64,000 nt of DNA from Dipetalonema caudispina. Its lineage: Eukaryota > Nematoda > Chromadorea > Rhabditida > Onchocercidae. The notes below the pieces were generated by a model, which was not told where the DNA came from, did not search any database, and was given only the letters and a program-made list of their open reading frames with translations. Numbering within the stretch: the first letter of the stretch is position 1; every line of letters begins with the position of its first letter. Location: assembly GCA_013365325.1 (NCBI GenBank), contig JABVXV010000041.1, positions 124,001 through 188,000 on the forward strand, read 5' to 3'. This document shows positions 37,114-52,722 of this stretch, one piece after another. The translations under genes and the position numbers were made by a program.

Positions 37114-39707
37114 ATGGCCGAAGAGAACGTGGCCAGTGGGAACGATAACATACGAATTGTCTCGAATTTCCTCTTGCATTCTCCTCCTGGAGAGTTTAAT
37201 GAGGTTTTAATTCAAATGCCTTTTAACGTACTATCATATCTAATATTGAGATTATCGCAATGAGAACCGGAATGATTTAACAGTCGTACTGTATTTGTGA
37301 TTTAGGATATTGTTACTGCTGCTGGCGGTTCTTATTGCATCATAAATGGCAATAAATGAGAATTTCAGATTTATGACAAGTATAGGACCTAAATTTTTGA
37401 TGTGCTTAATAATTGAGGAGTTAGATATATTTCTTTTTTTAATACGGCAAATGTTCACCATGATGTTGCAGTCGTTCACTGCAATACATCTCGCATCTGT
37501 GTCGATACTAGAACCCATATATGTTATGCACATGCTTTTTTAAAGTGGCGTGTCAGTCATCACATTATTTCGTTTATTTCCAGCAGTTAGGATACTATTG
37601 GTTCATGTTAATGGACCTGAGCTAATTGGCACGTTGCAGTGTTACTGCAATTCATGCGGGGGTTTGTGAAGTACGTTCCTTTATGCTTCAACATTTGTTG
37701 GACATATTCTTGGATTATGTTATCCTTATCAGATTTAATTGCTGATAGCGAAGTTCGTTTGTTCAGATTTCCAAGAGGTACTTGAGCTAAAGGAAAATTT
37801 TGAAAATTCTATTCTTGGTACTTACCAACGTATGAAAATATTATGGTCTGTTTCATAGGTTTTTAACGATGTGCGCATGTTGTTGAACAATGATATCCTA
37901 CTGAAAGATGGCTGTGCGGCAGCATTTGCACAATACAATAAGGAGCAATTTATCCCTGTTAAATTGGAAAGTGTTGATAAACAGGTACTGCTCATTTTAG
38001 CTTATGAAAAAAAATTGTAAATCTCCTTGCTTTAGTATTCTATACAGGAATGTTAACTTTCAGAAGTGAAAATTTTAATTTTCAGAATTTACTGGTATTT
38101 GTCTTTTTAATCTTTTTGCTGCCGTTTTGTGAATAATGATCCAGCTTAAGATGTTGGATCCTATTTCACATTTTGTTATGATGTAAGGTACGTTTTAGAG
38201 CACTGAGAAATTGTTTTTTATTAACTACTGGAGGATTTAGTTGAAGAACCACTAGTGTAAGATTGGAAATGGTATAAATCAAGAAATCTGTGGAGTTTTG
38301 GTTGCAGACTTTAATCACGCCTTTCAATGAAATGCCGAATGGCCGATTTTACGATCCTAGATCAAGAAATTCGTTCAAATATGAGCATTTACGGAAAGAA
38401 GCTACTGATATTCAGACAGAAAACGCAAATGATGTCAGTTCTGAAAATTGGCGGAAAGCAGTGCAAGAGGTTTGTTGTGTGGAATTTGTATAATTGATTG
38501 TTGCTCATATCATAACAATCTTTTGGTTACTTAGTGATTCACTAGAAATGTCTGGGAATTATGTGCTGAAGTAAGCAAGCTTGGTCCAGGTTTTTGTGAA
38601 AGTTCAAAAACCAAAAAATGTGAGATGAATACTATCAACTGCGGTAATATCAATCGATGGAAACGAAATTTTTCTCACTGTCCTTTCTAACAAGTATTTA
38701 TTTCTGTGCTTAAATACTGTAAGTGACCATTCAGGAAGCTGACAGATACATTGACAGCCATTACGAAGAAACGGGTATAGCAGCAGTGTTTGTGAACAAC
38801 GACTCATTGACGTTGTGTATCGAAAGTCATCGTTATCAACCCAAAAATTTCTGGTGAAATACTATCATTGATTATTTTACTGTATAGTTAATGAAATTAG
38901 CGGTCAATTCAAGAGTAGTATGACTTTCAAATTCATTAACAATATTAACTATCCAATGAAGAACGACATCGCTAGGACTTATCAACATTAATTTTTACAG
39001 TTCAGTATGTTATGGTGTACTTTATTGCACAGTAAGGCTTTTTCTTACAATCATAGTGACAAGTAGGACATCGAGCAAAAGAACCAGTTCTATAATGGTA
39101 TTTTAGGTTCTTTGATTGTTTATTTAATTTATCTGTTTCAATTGCTGTAGGAATGGGCGGTGGCGTTCACAATGGACAATACCTATTGCGGATGGCAAAA
39201 ACGAACAGTGTGAAATTAAAGGCATTATTAAAGTACATGTACATTACTACGAAGACGGCAATGTTCAGCTTGTATCGACAAAGGAAACGTCTATCAAAAT
39301 TACATACACTGTTAGTTTTCATAAATCTGTTTTGAATATCGTTGTTATGGAGAAAGAGAAAAGAAGAAAAGAAAAATAAGACAATTCCAAAATATATTTT
39401 TAGGCTGACTTCGCACAAACCGCAAAAGATGTGTTCAGAATCATTTGGGATGAAGAGTCGAAATATCAGGCAAGTCCCTTTATCTTAACAGTGATTATTG
39501 ATGGAGGATTTGTAATGGAAACTGAGAAAACTTCTATTAAAATGGTGTTTGGAATATCACTTTCAGGATGCAGTCCAAGAAAATTATCAACAAATGTCTG
39601 CCACAACATTCAAAGCCCTACGACGTCAACTGCCCGTAACGGGTGTAAAATTTGATTGGAACAATACACATGCATATCGAATCAGCAAAGACTTGAAACC
39701 ACAGTGA
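37114..39707 (+). CDS. cap-1: F-actin-capping protein subunit alpha (CapZ alpha)
   Basis: CapZ alpha forms a heterodimer with the beta subunit and caps actin filament barbed ends, including at sarcomere dense bodies. Seven exons with consistent phases encode 287 residues, the normal family length: 37114-37203, 37859-37984, 38308-38469, 38735-38853, 39151-39310, 39404-39469, 39567-39707. Family landmarks are [70 protein letters not shown] and [20 protein letters not shown] near the C-terminus. The intron after exon 6 starts with GC (CAG|GCAAGT) instead of GT. The start MAEENVAS is chosen because homologues begin a similar distance before the FLLHSPPGE motif. Confidence 0.96.
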
Positions 39708-42700
39708 TTGTTTGTGCCAAAGAAAAAGGTATAAGCATATATTTGAAGACTTCATTCATTTTGATGTAAGTCCGTAATAAGTAGCCATGGAAGTCGCATT
39801 TTGCATGTGCTGTGGACTTCCTGATTGCATTGAATTAAGAAGACTGTGTTTGGATTAATGCTTACGATAGTTGAACTTCAAGTAACGAGTTAAATCATCA
39901 TAATCTGGTGGGAAAACTTTTTATAAGTTTACCTGCCTGAAAATTAAAATCGCTATGTATAGATTGGCTAGACACTTGGTAATGCTGGTTTGTTGCTATT
40001 TTGGCCATTTTAAAATTTTCTTAATTGGAGAATAAATCACTCTTTTCGATTGCCATTAGATCAAAAAAGAACCTGTTGCGAAACTTATTTATTGACTAAC
40101 GGAAGCTTTATTCCAAGGTCTTTGTCGTTATTTATTGTTTTCCTTCTTAAATCTTGTTTACACGAAAATCTGATTTACATAATCAGCATCTGCAAAAAAT
40201 ACTGACTTGCTCGGAGTTGGATTTGATTTGAAAAGCATTTTGCAAATATTCAACTCTTCCGGAAATATTAGGTTCCGTTACCAGGCGCTTTATTTGGTTC
40301 CTCCTTGTGTTCAGATATCTTGTTTATCCACTTCGAATATATCAAGTTTTATCCGAACAGCTTGTATGCATTATTTATGCTTTCATTAACTGGAGTTATG
40401 TATCTCAATTTCATCTTATTCCTCTCCCATTTTGTTTGATATGGCGATTTTTTAAGGTTGCTTTCGGACATTTTTTACTGATTTTCATGGTAGTATAATG
40501 TTTATAAAGATATGTATTTCGGGAACTTCACACAACTATCGTTTTTACAACATGTTTCAAAGCTCGTGGGACGAATTATGGAATTTTTACAGTAAATACT
40601 TGAGGACTAAGGGTCGAGATTAAATTCCAAACATGTTTTATTAATCGATGGCTAGAGCTTTTCCCTTATATAGAATAAGTATCAAGAATGAAATCAGATA
40701 CTTTATTCTTTTTGAATAATAGAATCCTTAGGTAGTGAACTTTTTCAGCAAGTATCCTTGGTATAAACCACAGAAATCTGAAAATCGTTCCGAGGGACAT
40801 GAAGAAATGACGGTTCTTGTGCATACTTTTGAAATTCACTTTCACTTTTGAAATGTTTCCAGTGGACATTGTTGTACCAAAGTTTTCACGTAAGGTTATA
40901 GTGCCTATAGTATTGCTCAAATTGTAATGCTATGTTATACTTATTCTATTTTTCACGAAAATAATATGCAAAACAATTTTTGTATATTTCGCAAGTTATA
41001 ACAGTTTGCTGCTCAGATAAGAAGTATTTAATTAGTTGCACAATTGCGCGTTTTTAATGGTGGATCTTCTACAGGACGCCACCCAGTTAGTGTTTCCGTT
41101 TTTAGCATCCTGCAACATTACAAGTTATATCTCATTTCATACCACAGTTTACTAAGGTGTACAATGAAGATAGGATTTCAAGGGATTAACATGTTAGTCA
41201 TGAAAGCTAAACACTAACCAGAGGAGGAGGATAGGATCCACAAATTCAGCTGACATAATTCCAAATTTTTCGTTATCAATGGATGGTCATTAAGTGTTAC
41301 AACATATTTTGCAGAACCTTTTTGAGAAAGCTTTACAAACGACAACATTCTCATGAAAATGGCATTTAAAATTAATTAAACAAATTCCTGGAGATTACTA
41401 TACTAGTGTATAGTTTATGCTCCCTACATTTTCCTCTAATTAGAGCTTACAACCTAATGCGCCAAAAAGTAAGGGGAAGAAAGTTTTCCTCATCTAATAA
41501 ACAAATCTTGCACAACTATAAAGTACTATCAATCTCGACAATGCAGCATGCATGAAAGATGAAATCGTGGTTGTATATCGCAGAAAATCATGGGATAAAT
41601 TTCCATCATTCCATGAAAATTCATCTTGACTTATCGGTGAGAGTGATCCGCGTAGAGAGATTTTGATTGGGGCTTTCTAAATCGTTTGCTTATGTTGGAG
41701 GAGTTTTTTTTTGGTTTGTATGTTCAATTTCAAGTATCCAAATCCTGATGCAACTGAAAAGTGAATCTAGCTATGCGGTTTATTCATGTAACCGCATTGT
41801 TACTTGTTTCATGACTTTTCAAAAAACACTGAAGTTCTAAGACTAAGGTCTACAGGTGACTATAGTGCATTTGAATATTCCAATAAAGTCAAGATCAGTA
41901 GTCTATTATCGGCAGGAGTTTCATCCTTGAATGAGGAATTTCATACTAAATTTTAATAGCTAGTTGCAGGAAGTAAGTCGTCTTGTAATTTCCGAATTCT
42001 AAAGCTGCAACGGATACCATCATCTCATTTTAAACGAACGCGAGTAACCATAATTTTCTCTTTCTGGACAATACCGCTAATGGAATAGACGTGGAGTTTG
42101 GTCGAGATCTGACAACTTTATCTTACTATTCAATTTTCATCTTTGAAAATAAAAGTCCCATCTTCTCCCAGTGTAGTATTGATTCTCGGTAACCGTTTAA
42201 GATAGCTATGACATATTTGGAAACGTGCTGATATGCAACCGAACTCGCATGCTACTGGCTACTGCTGTACAATGTCTTTTAAATCAACAGAACTTTTAAG
42301 AAGCATGAAATGATAATTAAAACAAATTCGTGATGTTAAACTGCAAAACCGGAAGCTGTGCGATGTGGTTGAATGATTGAAGCGTTCTTCCAGTCTTCCT
42401 TATGAAAGGAAGGCAATTTAGAAGTTTATATTTCATCATCTTATCGGATGTTTTAAACGCTTGAACGCAAGGATATCACACATATTCTGATGATATGAAC
42501 AAAGAATACGGAGGAGTGCTATGGTGATTCTTCGTGGTTTGACAAGAATAGCAGATTAAAATGCCATATACTTTGCTGTGCTGGAGATCTATTTTGTTAG
42601 GATATTAATGAAATGTTGAAATTGATCAAAACTGACCTCTTGTTTCATGGAATCTTGTTCTGCAACAATGAATGTGCTCTACGATGTCGGCAAATGATAC

Positions 42701-45152
42701 ATCCCAATGGAAAGACATTGCCCGAATGCTGATTTGTTGTATGGATCATACAATTTGAAGAAATTGGAGGAGACGACGTTATACTAGCGCGTGATCGCGT
42801 ATCTTCTGAAAATGTGTTCGGAATCGTGAAGCTTTGAATAAGCAAAAGAAATATGAGATTAATGCGGAACTGAAGTGTACGTCGGAACAAAGTTAAAGAA
42901 GCAATAGTTCGTGATGTCGAGTAAGAACTAGTTGAAGTTTCAGCATATCATTATTTGAAGCTTTCAGTACGATTGCAACCGGAAATATTCTCCGTAGATA
43001 TTTGATAGCCGAAGTAAAGGATATCATAGTATAAATGATGGCTTGTTATCTGCGTTTGTGTTAGCCATTTTTATTGTATAATTGGCAGCATTCATTCATT
43101 GAATCAGCCTGAGTCATTTGAATTTTTTTTTCTTTTTTTTTGTTTTTTTAAAGCAGTACACTTATTCCATTCGTTTGTTGCTTATCAAAGACATTTAACT
43201 TATTAGCAAGACCAGCTCATTTTGCTTATCAGTAACTATCAGTTTATTTCTGTGGAATTTCTGTGTGATGTCGTCTTTAGGTGGGGTTAGCTACTGCATG
43301 GTGATAGGTGAGTGTCGAGTATCTTTTTCATTTTCTCGTACACAAACTGCGGTGCCTTTTTTATGTTGATAAGGACATAGTACACAAAGGGCGGTAGTGC
43401 CAGCACTAAAAAGTAGGACGCGTAGATGTCAAGCGATACTTTTGTCTGTTGTTACATTGTACTCTTGGCTGTTGCAAGTATTGTCATGTGTCCTGAGTGA
43501 TGAATACGCTTTAACACTCATTCTCAAAGGTCATAAAGAAACGCAGTTAAAAGGAACTACGAGAAAAGATTTCATACATTTCGAGATAATAATATCCCTC
43601 AAGTATTTAAATGCAAGAAAAATCGAATTATAACTTATAACCTCTTTCTTGTATATCTGTATGACGTTGTTTTTATTGCTTTATGTCATTCTAACCAATT
43701 TTAACATTAAAACAAGTAACAGTCTCATATAGTAGAGCTTTATTTGATAGGTCAAAATGTATTGGACCAAGAAGTTTTACGCCGAAATATCCTGTTTTTG
43801 CCCACCCATTCCGTTGGTCACTTACAGAATTTCTTTAAAGATTTTTTCATTTAGCGACTCTGATGTAAGCTCAATTGTATGTCCGAGTATTGATGCCGCT
43901 GCTGCTGCCTAAAGCATTTGTAAGATCTAGCATTGCTTAATTATTTATGTTCCCGATGAAAACATGGAGTATCATGCACCATTAACAGTTTCCTTAAAGG
44001 GACTAAGTATACCACATATTCCATTCAAGTGCTTGCGGAAAATTATTGCGACAAATATATTTTCCATGGAAAATTAATATATTATGGGGGAGATGATTGA
44101 TTTAAGCCTTTCTATTTCTGACTCTTTTTCGAGATAGAAAGAAACTCGAAGCCAAAATTACTCACATTATTTGCGTAGACATTCGTGAGCAGTACTCGTC
44201 TACAATTTTTATAGCATATCTTGACTTGAGCAGCTAAATCTCGACGACCCCCTTGACCCCTCAGAACTACTGCCGATATAGGGTCCAGATTTTGCACACG
44301 TTAATGTTACATGTAATCCATAGTGAGGCGATATGAAACAGTCGGCTCATTTAGAGATGTTACTTAAATTACTTTCGAGATGGTTTTGGGTTGGGATGTC
44401 TCGGTCGAAGGGATGAAGGTTTTTTGGGAGCATATTTGTAGCTATTATGAAGTAAATATGGTAAAGGTCGTAAAACTTGATGCAATAGTAGATTCAGTTG
44501 TGTTCCTCCTCACATCCTCTGTTGGTACACTAAATTTAGTTTTTATTTGCATGGATAATATGTCTAGAACTGTAATCCTCTGGTAACAAAATAGGACTGG
44601 ATATCTATAGGTGATTTTCGTGATATTAGAGTAATGCAACACAGTGATTTGAAAATGACATATTTTTTGGAAGTAATGTCTATACAAGTACGGAAATTAT
44701 GATGAAACTCTTGCCTTGGACCAAAAGATGCTGAACACGTCCTTTCCAGAGTATATTTCATTAGTTGCTGAGATTTTTCATTTCTTTAGTTCTTGAACTG
44801 GAGCGAAAAATTGAAGTGACGTCTTTTAAATTTTGTATTAATGAGAAAATGTTAAATGTGGTAAGAAATTATCTGAGCCCTAAGTTATCTTCTGGCGCTA
44901 TAGGATCTCTATTGGTTTGCACTAGATTCTTTTCTGTTGTCTAGTTATGTAGGTTGCAAAGTCGTACAAATAATTAACAGTGTTGAATCTTTGCACTTCT
45001 TGGCTCTTTCCCAAGAATATTCTCTTTTATTCAAAAATATTTCTCACTTAGAAAATCCAGCACTAAGTCGTCAATATCAGGAATATTTTCAGCTTGATGT
45101 ACTGTTTATTTTAATTCATTCTATTTTTATAGATCGTGCAGCCTTCCAGACG
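39708..45152. other. Intergenic region between cap-1 and rap-1, no gene recognised
   Basis: This 5.4 kb stretch holds the cap-1 3' UTR (an AATAAA is near 40031) and the rap-1 upstream region. A segment around 42655-42840 on the plus strand reads CNNECALRCRQMIHPNGK and, after a stop, FEEIGGDDVILARDRV, which has a protein-like look and could be a broken mobile-element ORF. No intact frame or splice structure supports a gene. Confidence 0.5.
45090..45141 (+). repeat. Copy 1 of a 52-bp direct repeat containing a 3' splice site
   Basis: This segment ends just before the rap-1 start codon and matches 45258-45309 without gaps at 41 of 52 positions. It includes ATTTTTATAG followed by ATCGTGCAG. The AG at 45131-45132 is a plausible trans-splice or 5' UTR intron acceptor 20 bp before the ATG. 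Confidence 0.7.
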
Positions 45153-46597
<1,445 letters not shown>

Positions 46598-49500
46598 TGT
46601 TCATATATTCTTCGAAAGTGATGCTGTTCTTCCTGAAGAGCTTTCTGCCGTGGATAGTCAGTGCTATTGAACGCGCTCTCTGAATATGGCGCATTAAATC
46701 TGCTTGATTTTTACGTTCGTCCATTCTAATTTTTTTATCAGTAACGTGCCTTTCGAACATCTGTTTATGTGAAATCGTTTGCGTAAAACTTTGTTAGCTT
46801 GAACTTTCTATTTCTCAAATTTTGTGCTTCTTACTTGCGATCCTAATAGTTACATCTCTTATTGCATAACTTCCCGTATAACGGCATGAAAGTTTGTCAG
46901 TGGAAAGAAGTGTTCGAGTTTCTACACAATCATTGAAGGAAGTGCTTATGTTTCATTACCTGCCAGATTTGATTTTTTATCATTCATAAAAATGTTAGTG
47001 TGATTGTGAATCCGTCACATTTTTTTGCCATTTTGACGTTCTTCATCAATTTTGAGTATTTAAATTGCAAAATTTCGATCCGCTTCAGGATTAATTTGAG
47101 CTAAATGACAAATTGCTGTCGGCTAAATATATATGGCAAAAATCCTACTGTTTCTTCTTTTTACTTCTTTTTTCTAATTTTTCCTTTTCATTTATGTTTG
47201 TTATATTTCATTTATTTATATCTTTCAAACTATTTATCGTTGAGGATTTTTGTATCGGAAATTACGTATTTGTTAACCTCATTCATGCAGCAAAAGCTGT
47301 TTTTGTCTCCTATTATTAGTAAGCATTCAATCAAATTGTGAATATATTGCGCTGTAACAAGATGCCTTTTCACGTCATGATTTCTTTTACTATTTTCCTG
47401 CAAGACTTTTCGTTGGCCGTCAGACTGGAAAAAAATTTGCCTTAATGTTATAAAGCTGTCAGTCTGTTCGATATAGCATGCATACATATACCACAGAAGA
47501 ATATGTGTTTGCAGAATTCATCTTTTCCAGAAAAAATTGCAAAAGCAAAAAGGCAGTTGTTCTTGGCTCTGAAGATCTAAACTACAAGCAAAGTTGTGGG
47601 TTAGTAGAATCAGTAGATGCGAGATTTCACTGTTCACTTAGTAGGTGTTGCAAACGACCTTGTTTTCAATTTTAAAGTAATTTGATTTCGATTAAGTCAT
47701 AAAATATCCTTTCATGTTTGCACTTGACCCGGGAAGATCACTGTTTAATTGATTTTGCTGAGAACCGACGACAAACATCAAAAGTGGGGGTCGAGAGTGA
47801 TCCGTTCTCGTTCTCAACTTCGATATATTGAACAAGTCGTTTAGTCGTAGGATTTTTGCCTCAAGTCCATTCTGCAAAGCGTCCTTAAATATATTTGATG
47901 GAACAGTTTCATTCATAAATCAGAGTATAACCAATCACCCTGAATGGGTAAATTAGATCTGCGGTTGCTCTGTTCTTTAGAACATTTTCTTTTTTTTTTT
48001 TTTTTTTCTTTAATGAAAATATGAAGTATTTCTAGTAATGCCAAAATGGTAGCAGCTGTGATTGCATTTGGTCAAATTAAGTAGAGAGATCTATTCTACC
48101 AAGAGTTTAAGGTCGAGAATGGAAAGTAACCGATGTCAGTAAAATGAAAGGGATACAGTGCAACGATATGCCATAACGAATCAAGAGCTATCGAGATTGA
48201 CCGAGCGTAGAACAACAGCAATTTGTCACTCAAAAGAGCCATTATTAGTTCTAATGAACGAGGGTCAGATTTACCCAACTGATAATAAATATCATTTCCT
48301 CTACCCCAGCCGTCTCTGTGTTCAGTTCCAATGCCCTTAACCATCATCCGTCGATCAAAATCTTATCTCAAACAAATGGACATGAAATTCATGGATTCCG
48401 CCTTTAATTAGAAATATTAGTACTGGTACTGCTTTTTAGTATGCAGAAGAGATGATGCAAACATGACTTTGATTTAACTCATAATGGATTTCAGTGCCAT
48501 TTTAAAAATGATTAAAAATCTCTTTGCTAGAGAAATTTATTTTGATCGAAGGATGCAGCGACAATGGTACGGTAAATATTGCTGTCACTTATGTTCTAGC
48601 TTTGGAAATGCAACAGCGTTGTTAAGTTTGTTAAAAAATTTGTCAGGTAAAATTGGAAGGAAAAAGAAGCTTACTAAAAATTCGTTGAAACTTCTAACTC
48701 TCAGGGGAATTCTCAGAGTCAGCGATAAAAAACAAATGTCTAAATAGAAGTTCCCCAAATATAAATAGAATTTCCGTAAGGGTGTTAGATTCTTCAAAAT
48801 TTTGAAGTCGAATACTTTGTTATTACTTTCTTAAGCGATTGTTTTAAATACGATTTTTTAGTATTTATTAAATTGGCAAATTAGTTGTAAAATAGAGCTG
48901 AGCAAACATCATTTTAAACATATCCAAACTAAAAGTACGTAAAACGCCAAATAATACTTGAATGAATTTAAAAAAATGCTGGATTTACAAAATGTTCTGA
49001 AAATTCTAACTCATTGTATCACGATGTAAACCGTTTATTGTGATTTTCCAGAATGAACTACTAAAGTGATATCAAAAATCTGAAGTGATATCAAAAATTT
49101 ACACAGGTCATCAAATCGATATACGTAAAATAAGATTAACCGGATAGCTTTGTAATTACTGAAGTCATAATATCTTATCTAATTAGTAGTGCATACTTCT
49201 GTGATTAGTAATCTTGGACATTGTCCACCCATTTTAAGATATTGAACAAAAATATGTGTCACGATGTTTTTGGCAAGGATGAAGCAATTTTTTTCCTTTT
49301 TTTGAAAAAATTCAATCCATTACAAGAAATTAGTGTGACAGAGGATTGGACAAAGTGAATTTGGTGTTTATTAGGGTTACAATAAGATCAAGAACGAGAT
49401 ATCGAGAATCAGATAATTGTAATGATTACAAGTGTACTTAGTTATGGACACCTAAATCTTATTTTACTAATTCATTAGAGCTACCAACATCGAATCAGTG

Positions 49501-52500
49501 AAGGATATTCATTTACTCTCAAAATAACTGATCCCAAATTTTTTTTAAATGAAAATATTTATTGCTTTTATTGTAGATTGTGCGCAGCTCTCATCATAAT
49601 TTGCTGGTATTAGTTCCAGTTTGCTAACAGCTCGAAAAAGTAAACAGACAGGGAAAAGTGACGCTAATTTTTTAATATATCGAAAAGGATAAAACTAATA
49701 GCATTTCAAATTGTATTGGCAACTACCCGAATTTTTTTGATTTTGATAGGATTTGCAGCTTTTTCGTAATATGTTAGAAGATCAGTAATAAAAACCTCAT
49801 CTTGTTAAAATTTCTAATAAAACATACCACTTATTACACTTGCAGTAGACAAAAAATTCATAAATATAGACGGCATTTATAGTAACTGAAATTTCACTAC
49901 CTTAAATTAGAGATGAAATTTCACCAGAATGAATATTTGAAGATGAACATACTTTTTCTTTTCGCGTCTTTGTTATCATCGATTCATAAGCCTTACAATT
50001 GCTCGCCTTCATAGGATTTAAATTAGCAGTAAAGTAAAGTAAATAGAATAAGGTAAGAAGATAAAGAAAAAATATGACAGTCACTTAAGTCTGTTTTTTC
50101 ATATAACTACAAACCACTTCTAAATCCATTAAAATGAAGAAAATTTTGCTATAAAAAATTATGATTGCATATTTGCACTTCAGGCTAACTACATGTAAGA
50201 TTAAAATTAGATTTTAATAATCACTTTTACATGAACATTCATTTCTCATTTCGTTTGTTATAAAAATTACGCTATTTGAAATGACGGCAGCAGACACTTA
50301 TCCCCATCAAATTACAACATTACTGACGCTTTTTGTTATTATTTCTAGTATCTTGAAGAAATAATTCTGATAATTTAGGAATCTTGTTAGAACGAATTTC
50401 CAATCGACTGAATGGATTGATAAATAAGTTATGCATAAACATAATTTGTATAATTTACATATAATTTAAAGAAACATAGTAACGAAGTTCACTTTCAAGA
50501 TAGATATTGTTCTTGATGTGAATATTTTCCAGCTCTCTCTGAATGTCAAGTGAAGATACTTCTCACTTGTTAGCAATTTATTCTACCTTACATTATCAAT
50601 GAGTTTACCAAAAGTATTTCATGAACTTTTGGAGTTACGAGTTGTGATAATAGAGTAACTAAATGAACAAGTAAGTTCAATGTAATTAGCAAACTTTGAA
50701 ACTTTAATGAAGTGAGAGTGAGCTGATACGGTGAAGCAAAAGGGAGGGAAGATGAAGAGAAGGGGAAGGACCAGTGGAATGAAGAAGTGTGCCTACGGTG
50801 TGCGAATAATTTATCAGATTCGTTTGATCAGTAATGCCTTATAAATCATCCTCATCATGGCAAATGAGCATCGCATTACCCCTTAAGTTGCCCACGAAAT
50901 GCGTTTGAGCACTTCTACCATTATTCATTCCCTTACCTTCTCCAGATCCATCGTTATCGGCGACGTGATGATGGCAATAGTTGTCGCATCCTCGAAATGG
51001 CCTTTAACAAAATTCATTTCATCTCCTACCTTCTCTTGCCCCTTCCCCATTAATTATCATTCCTTTAGCCATCGTTGTCACCGATCACCATACATCTATC
51101 TGTTTCTTCTAACATCTGTCTCCTTGTCAATTCCACGAAACTTCGTCGGCATCACTCATCGACTGTTTACAACGCTACCACACGACTCCTACCGTAAACC
51201 TCCTAAAAGTCTCTTGCCATGACTATCAATTTGATTCATGATAATCATGCTGCATTAATGGTATTTCAAACGACGTTATTGACGATGAGGTTTCCATCGC
51301 CGTCATTATCATCATAATCACCTTAGCTATCATGACTATTATTATTGGTGAAAATGACACTATTCTCATTAAGACCATCATTGCTGCCATTGTTAACATC
51401 ATCATCATAGTTATGCCGTTATTACAATCGACGTAATGCCTATTGATATCAACATTACGACGTATAAACGTGCTCTTCATATTACCACGCGCTGACGTGT
51501 TCTTCATATTTTTCATAGGAATATGATTTCTCACTTTTCCTGTTTTTGTTTTTTCTTTCCTTTCCAACAGAAATAAAAAAAAAAAAAAAAAGAAAAAACT
51601 GATTTGATGGAAATCCATAAATTGTTTGAAACAAAAAATGTGCGAAAGAAATGTGCGAATTCCGAGTATTTTAGATAATGAATTACAATAATTTGAATCA
51701 ATATTTCAAGATCTGAGATATGCAGAATGGGATAAAAACTTAAAACATTTACTAAAACAATATGGATCACGCTTCTTTTCTTACCTTTGCCTTCTATATC
51801 TTCAAATGCCGTAAAAAATAAATTAATCTTGAGGAACAATACTTATGATTACCAGAATCTAAATCTTTCTCATCAATATCTTAATTTATTTCTTTTAAAA
51901 GCCTATCAAACTGCATATTTCATGATAGGTCCACGTATTTGACTCTCACAATTTCTAGAATCAGATCTAGATTATTCTATGTTTCTTGGCATTTAATTTT
52001 AAGACTTATTTGCATAAGATTCTAGTTTTCTTTATTTACGCAAAACAAAGATAAATCTGTTTGCAGTAAATGAATAATGTCGCACATCATTAAATTATCA
52101 CAGCATTATTTCAGATGCTGATAACTTCCAAAAAGTTTTGAAAATGACTCTGAGAAGTACCATTCTTAATTTTGTTATTTATTTTTTCCAAACATCAAAA
52201 TTAAAATATTTTTGTATTTCTTCATTGAAAATGGACTCAGTTATGAAAACAAGATTGAGAGAATAGTTTGGTATCAGTTTTCTCAAAACTCAAAATTTAT
52301 AAAATTAGGTAGACAAAATTTCACAAAAAATTTTTAGCTCTCTGAAAACATTGAAAATTTCTGACCAAATGCCTGAGCTCAAATTCCTTTATGTCCTAAC
52401 GAATACACTTTCTGGAATTTAGAAGACAACAAGTCTAATATTTCGATTTTCTGAAACCACAAAAAGTACTTTTTTCGATTTCTTAAGTACGTTTTGCTGC

Positions 52501-52722
52501 TTCGCTTTTTTGCTGAATTAAATTTACAGGGTAATGAATTCTGAACTTGAGATTATCGCGTTTCTTGTTGAACCAATTGCATAGCGTTAATAAGTTATAT
52601 TTATATTTCATTATAATAACTTTTTTTTAAAGTTATTTTCAGCGACTGATCAAGTTTATAGTGAAAGCTCACCTTGTCAATGAGTGAAAATTTTTAAGAA
52701 ATAACGAATAAAACAACATTCG
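46598..52722. other. Intergenic region between rap-1 and the HES gene, no gene recognised
   Basis: This 6.1 kb is AT-rich with T-rich stretches (47150-47240, 47990-48010). An open minus-strand frame at 47692-47916 encodes 74 residues including LRTRTDHSRPPLLMFVVGS, and a plus frame at 48158-48340 encodes 60; neither is recognised. Around 50890-51500 there is a cluster of ATCATC-type degenerate trinucleotides giving long but simple-composition ORFs. The last 80 bp before the HES start contain an acceptor-like TTATTTTCAG ending at 52642. Confidence 0.5.

Noticed and set aside
51226..51618. 130-codon minus-strand ORF rich in Met, Ile and Phe
   Set aside because: It is explained by a T-rich tract and degenerate ATCATC trinucleotides; there are no splice sites, no family match, and a comparable open frame exists on the other strand nearby.
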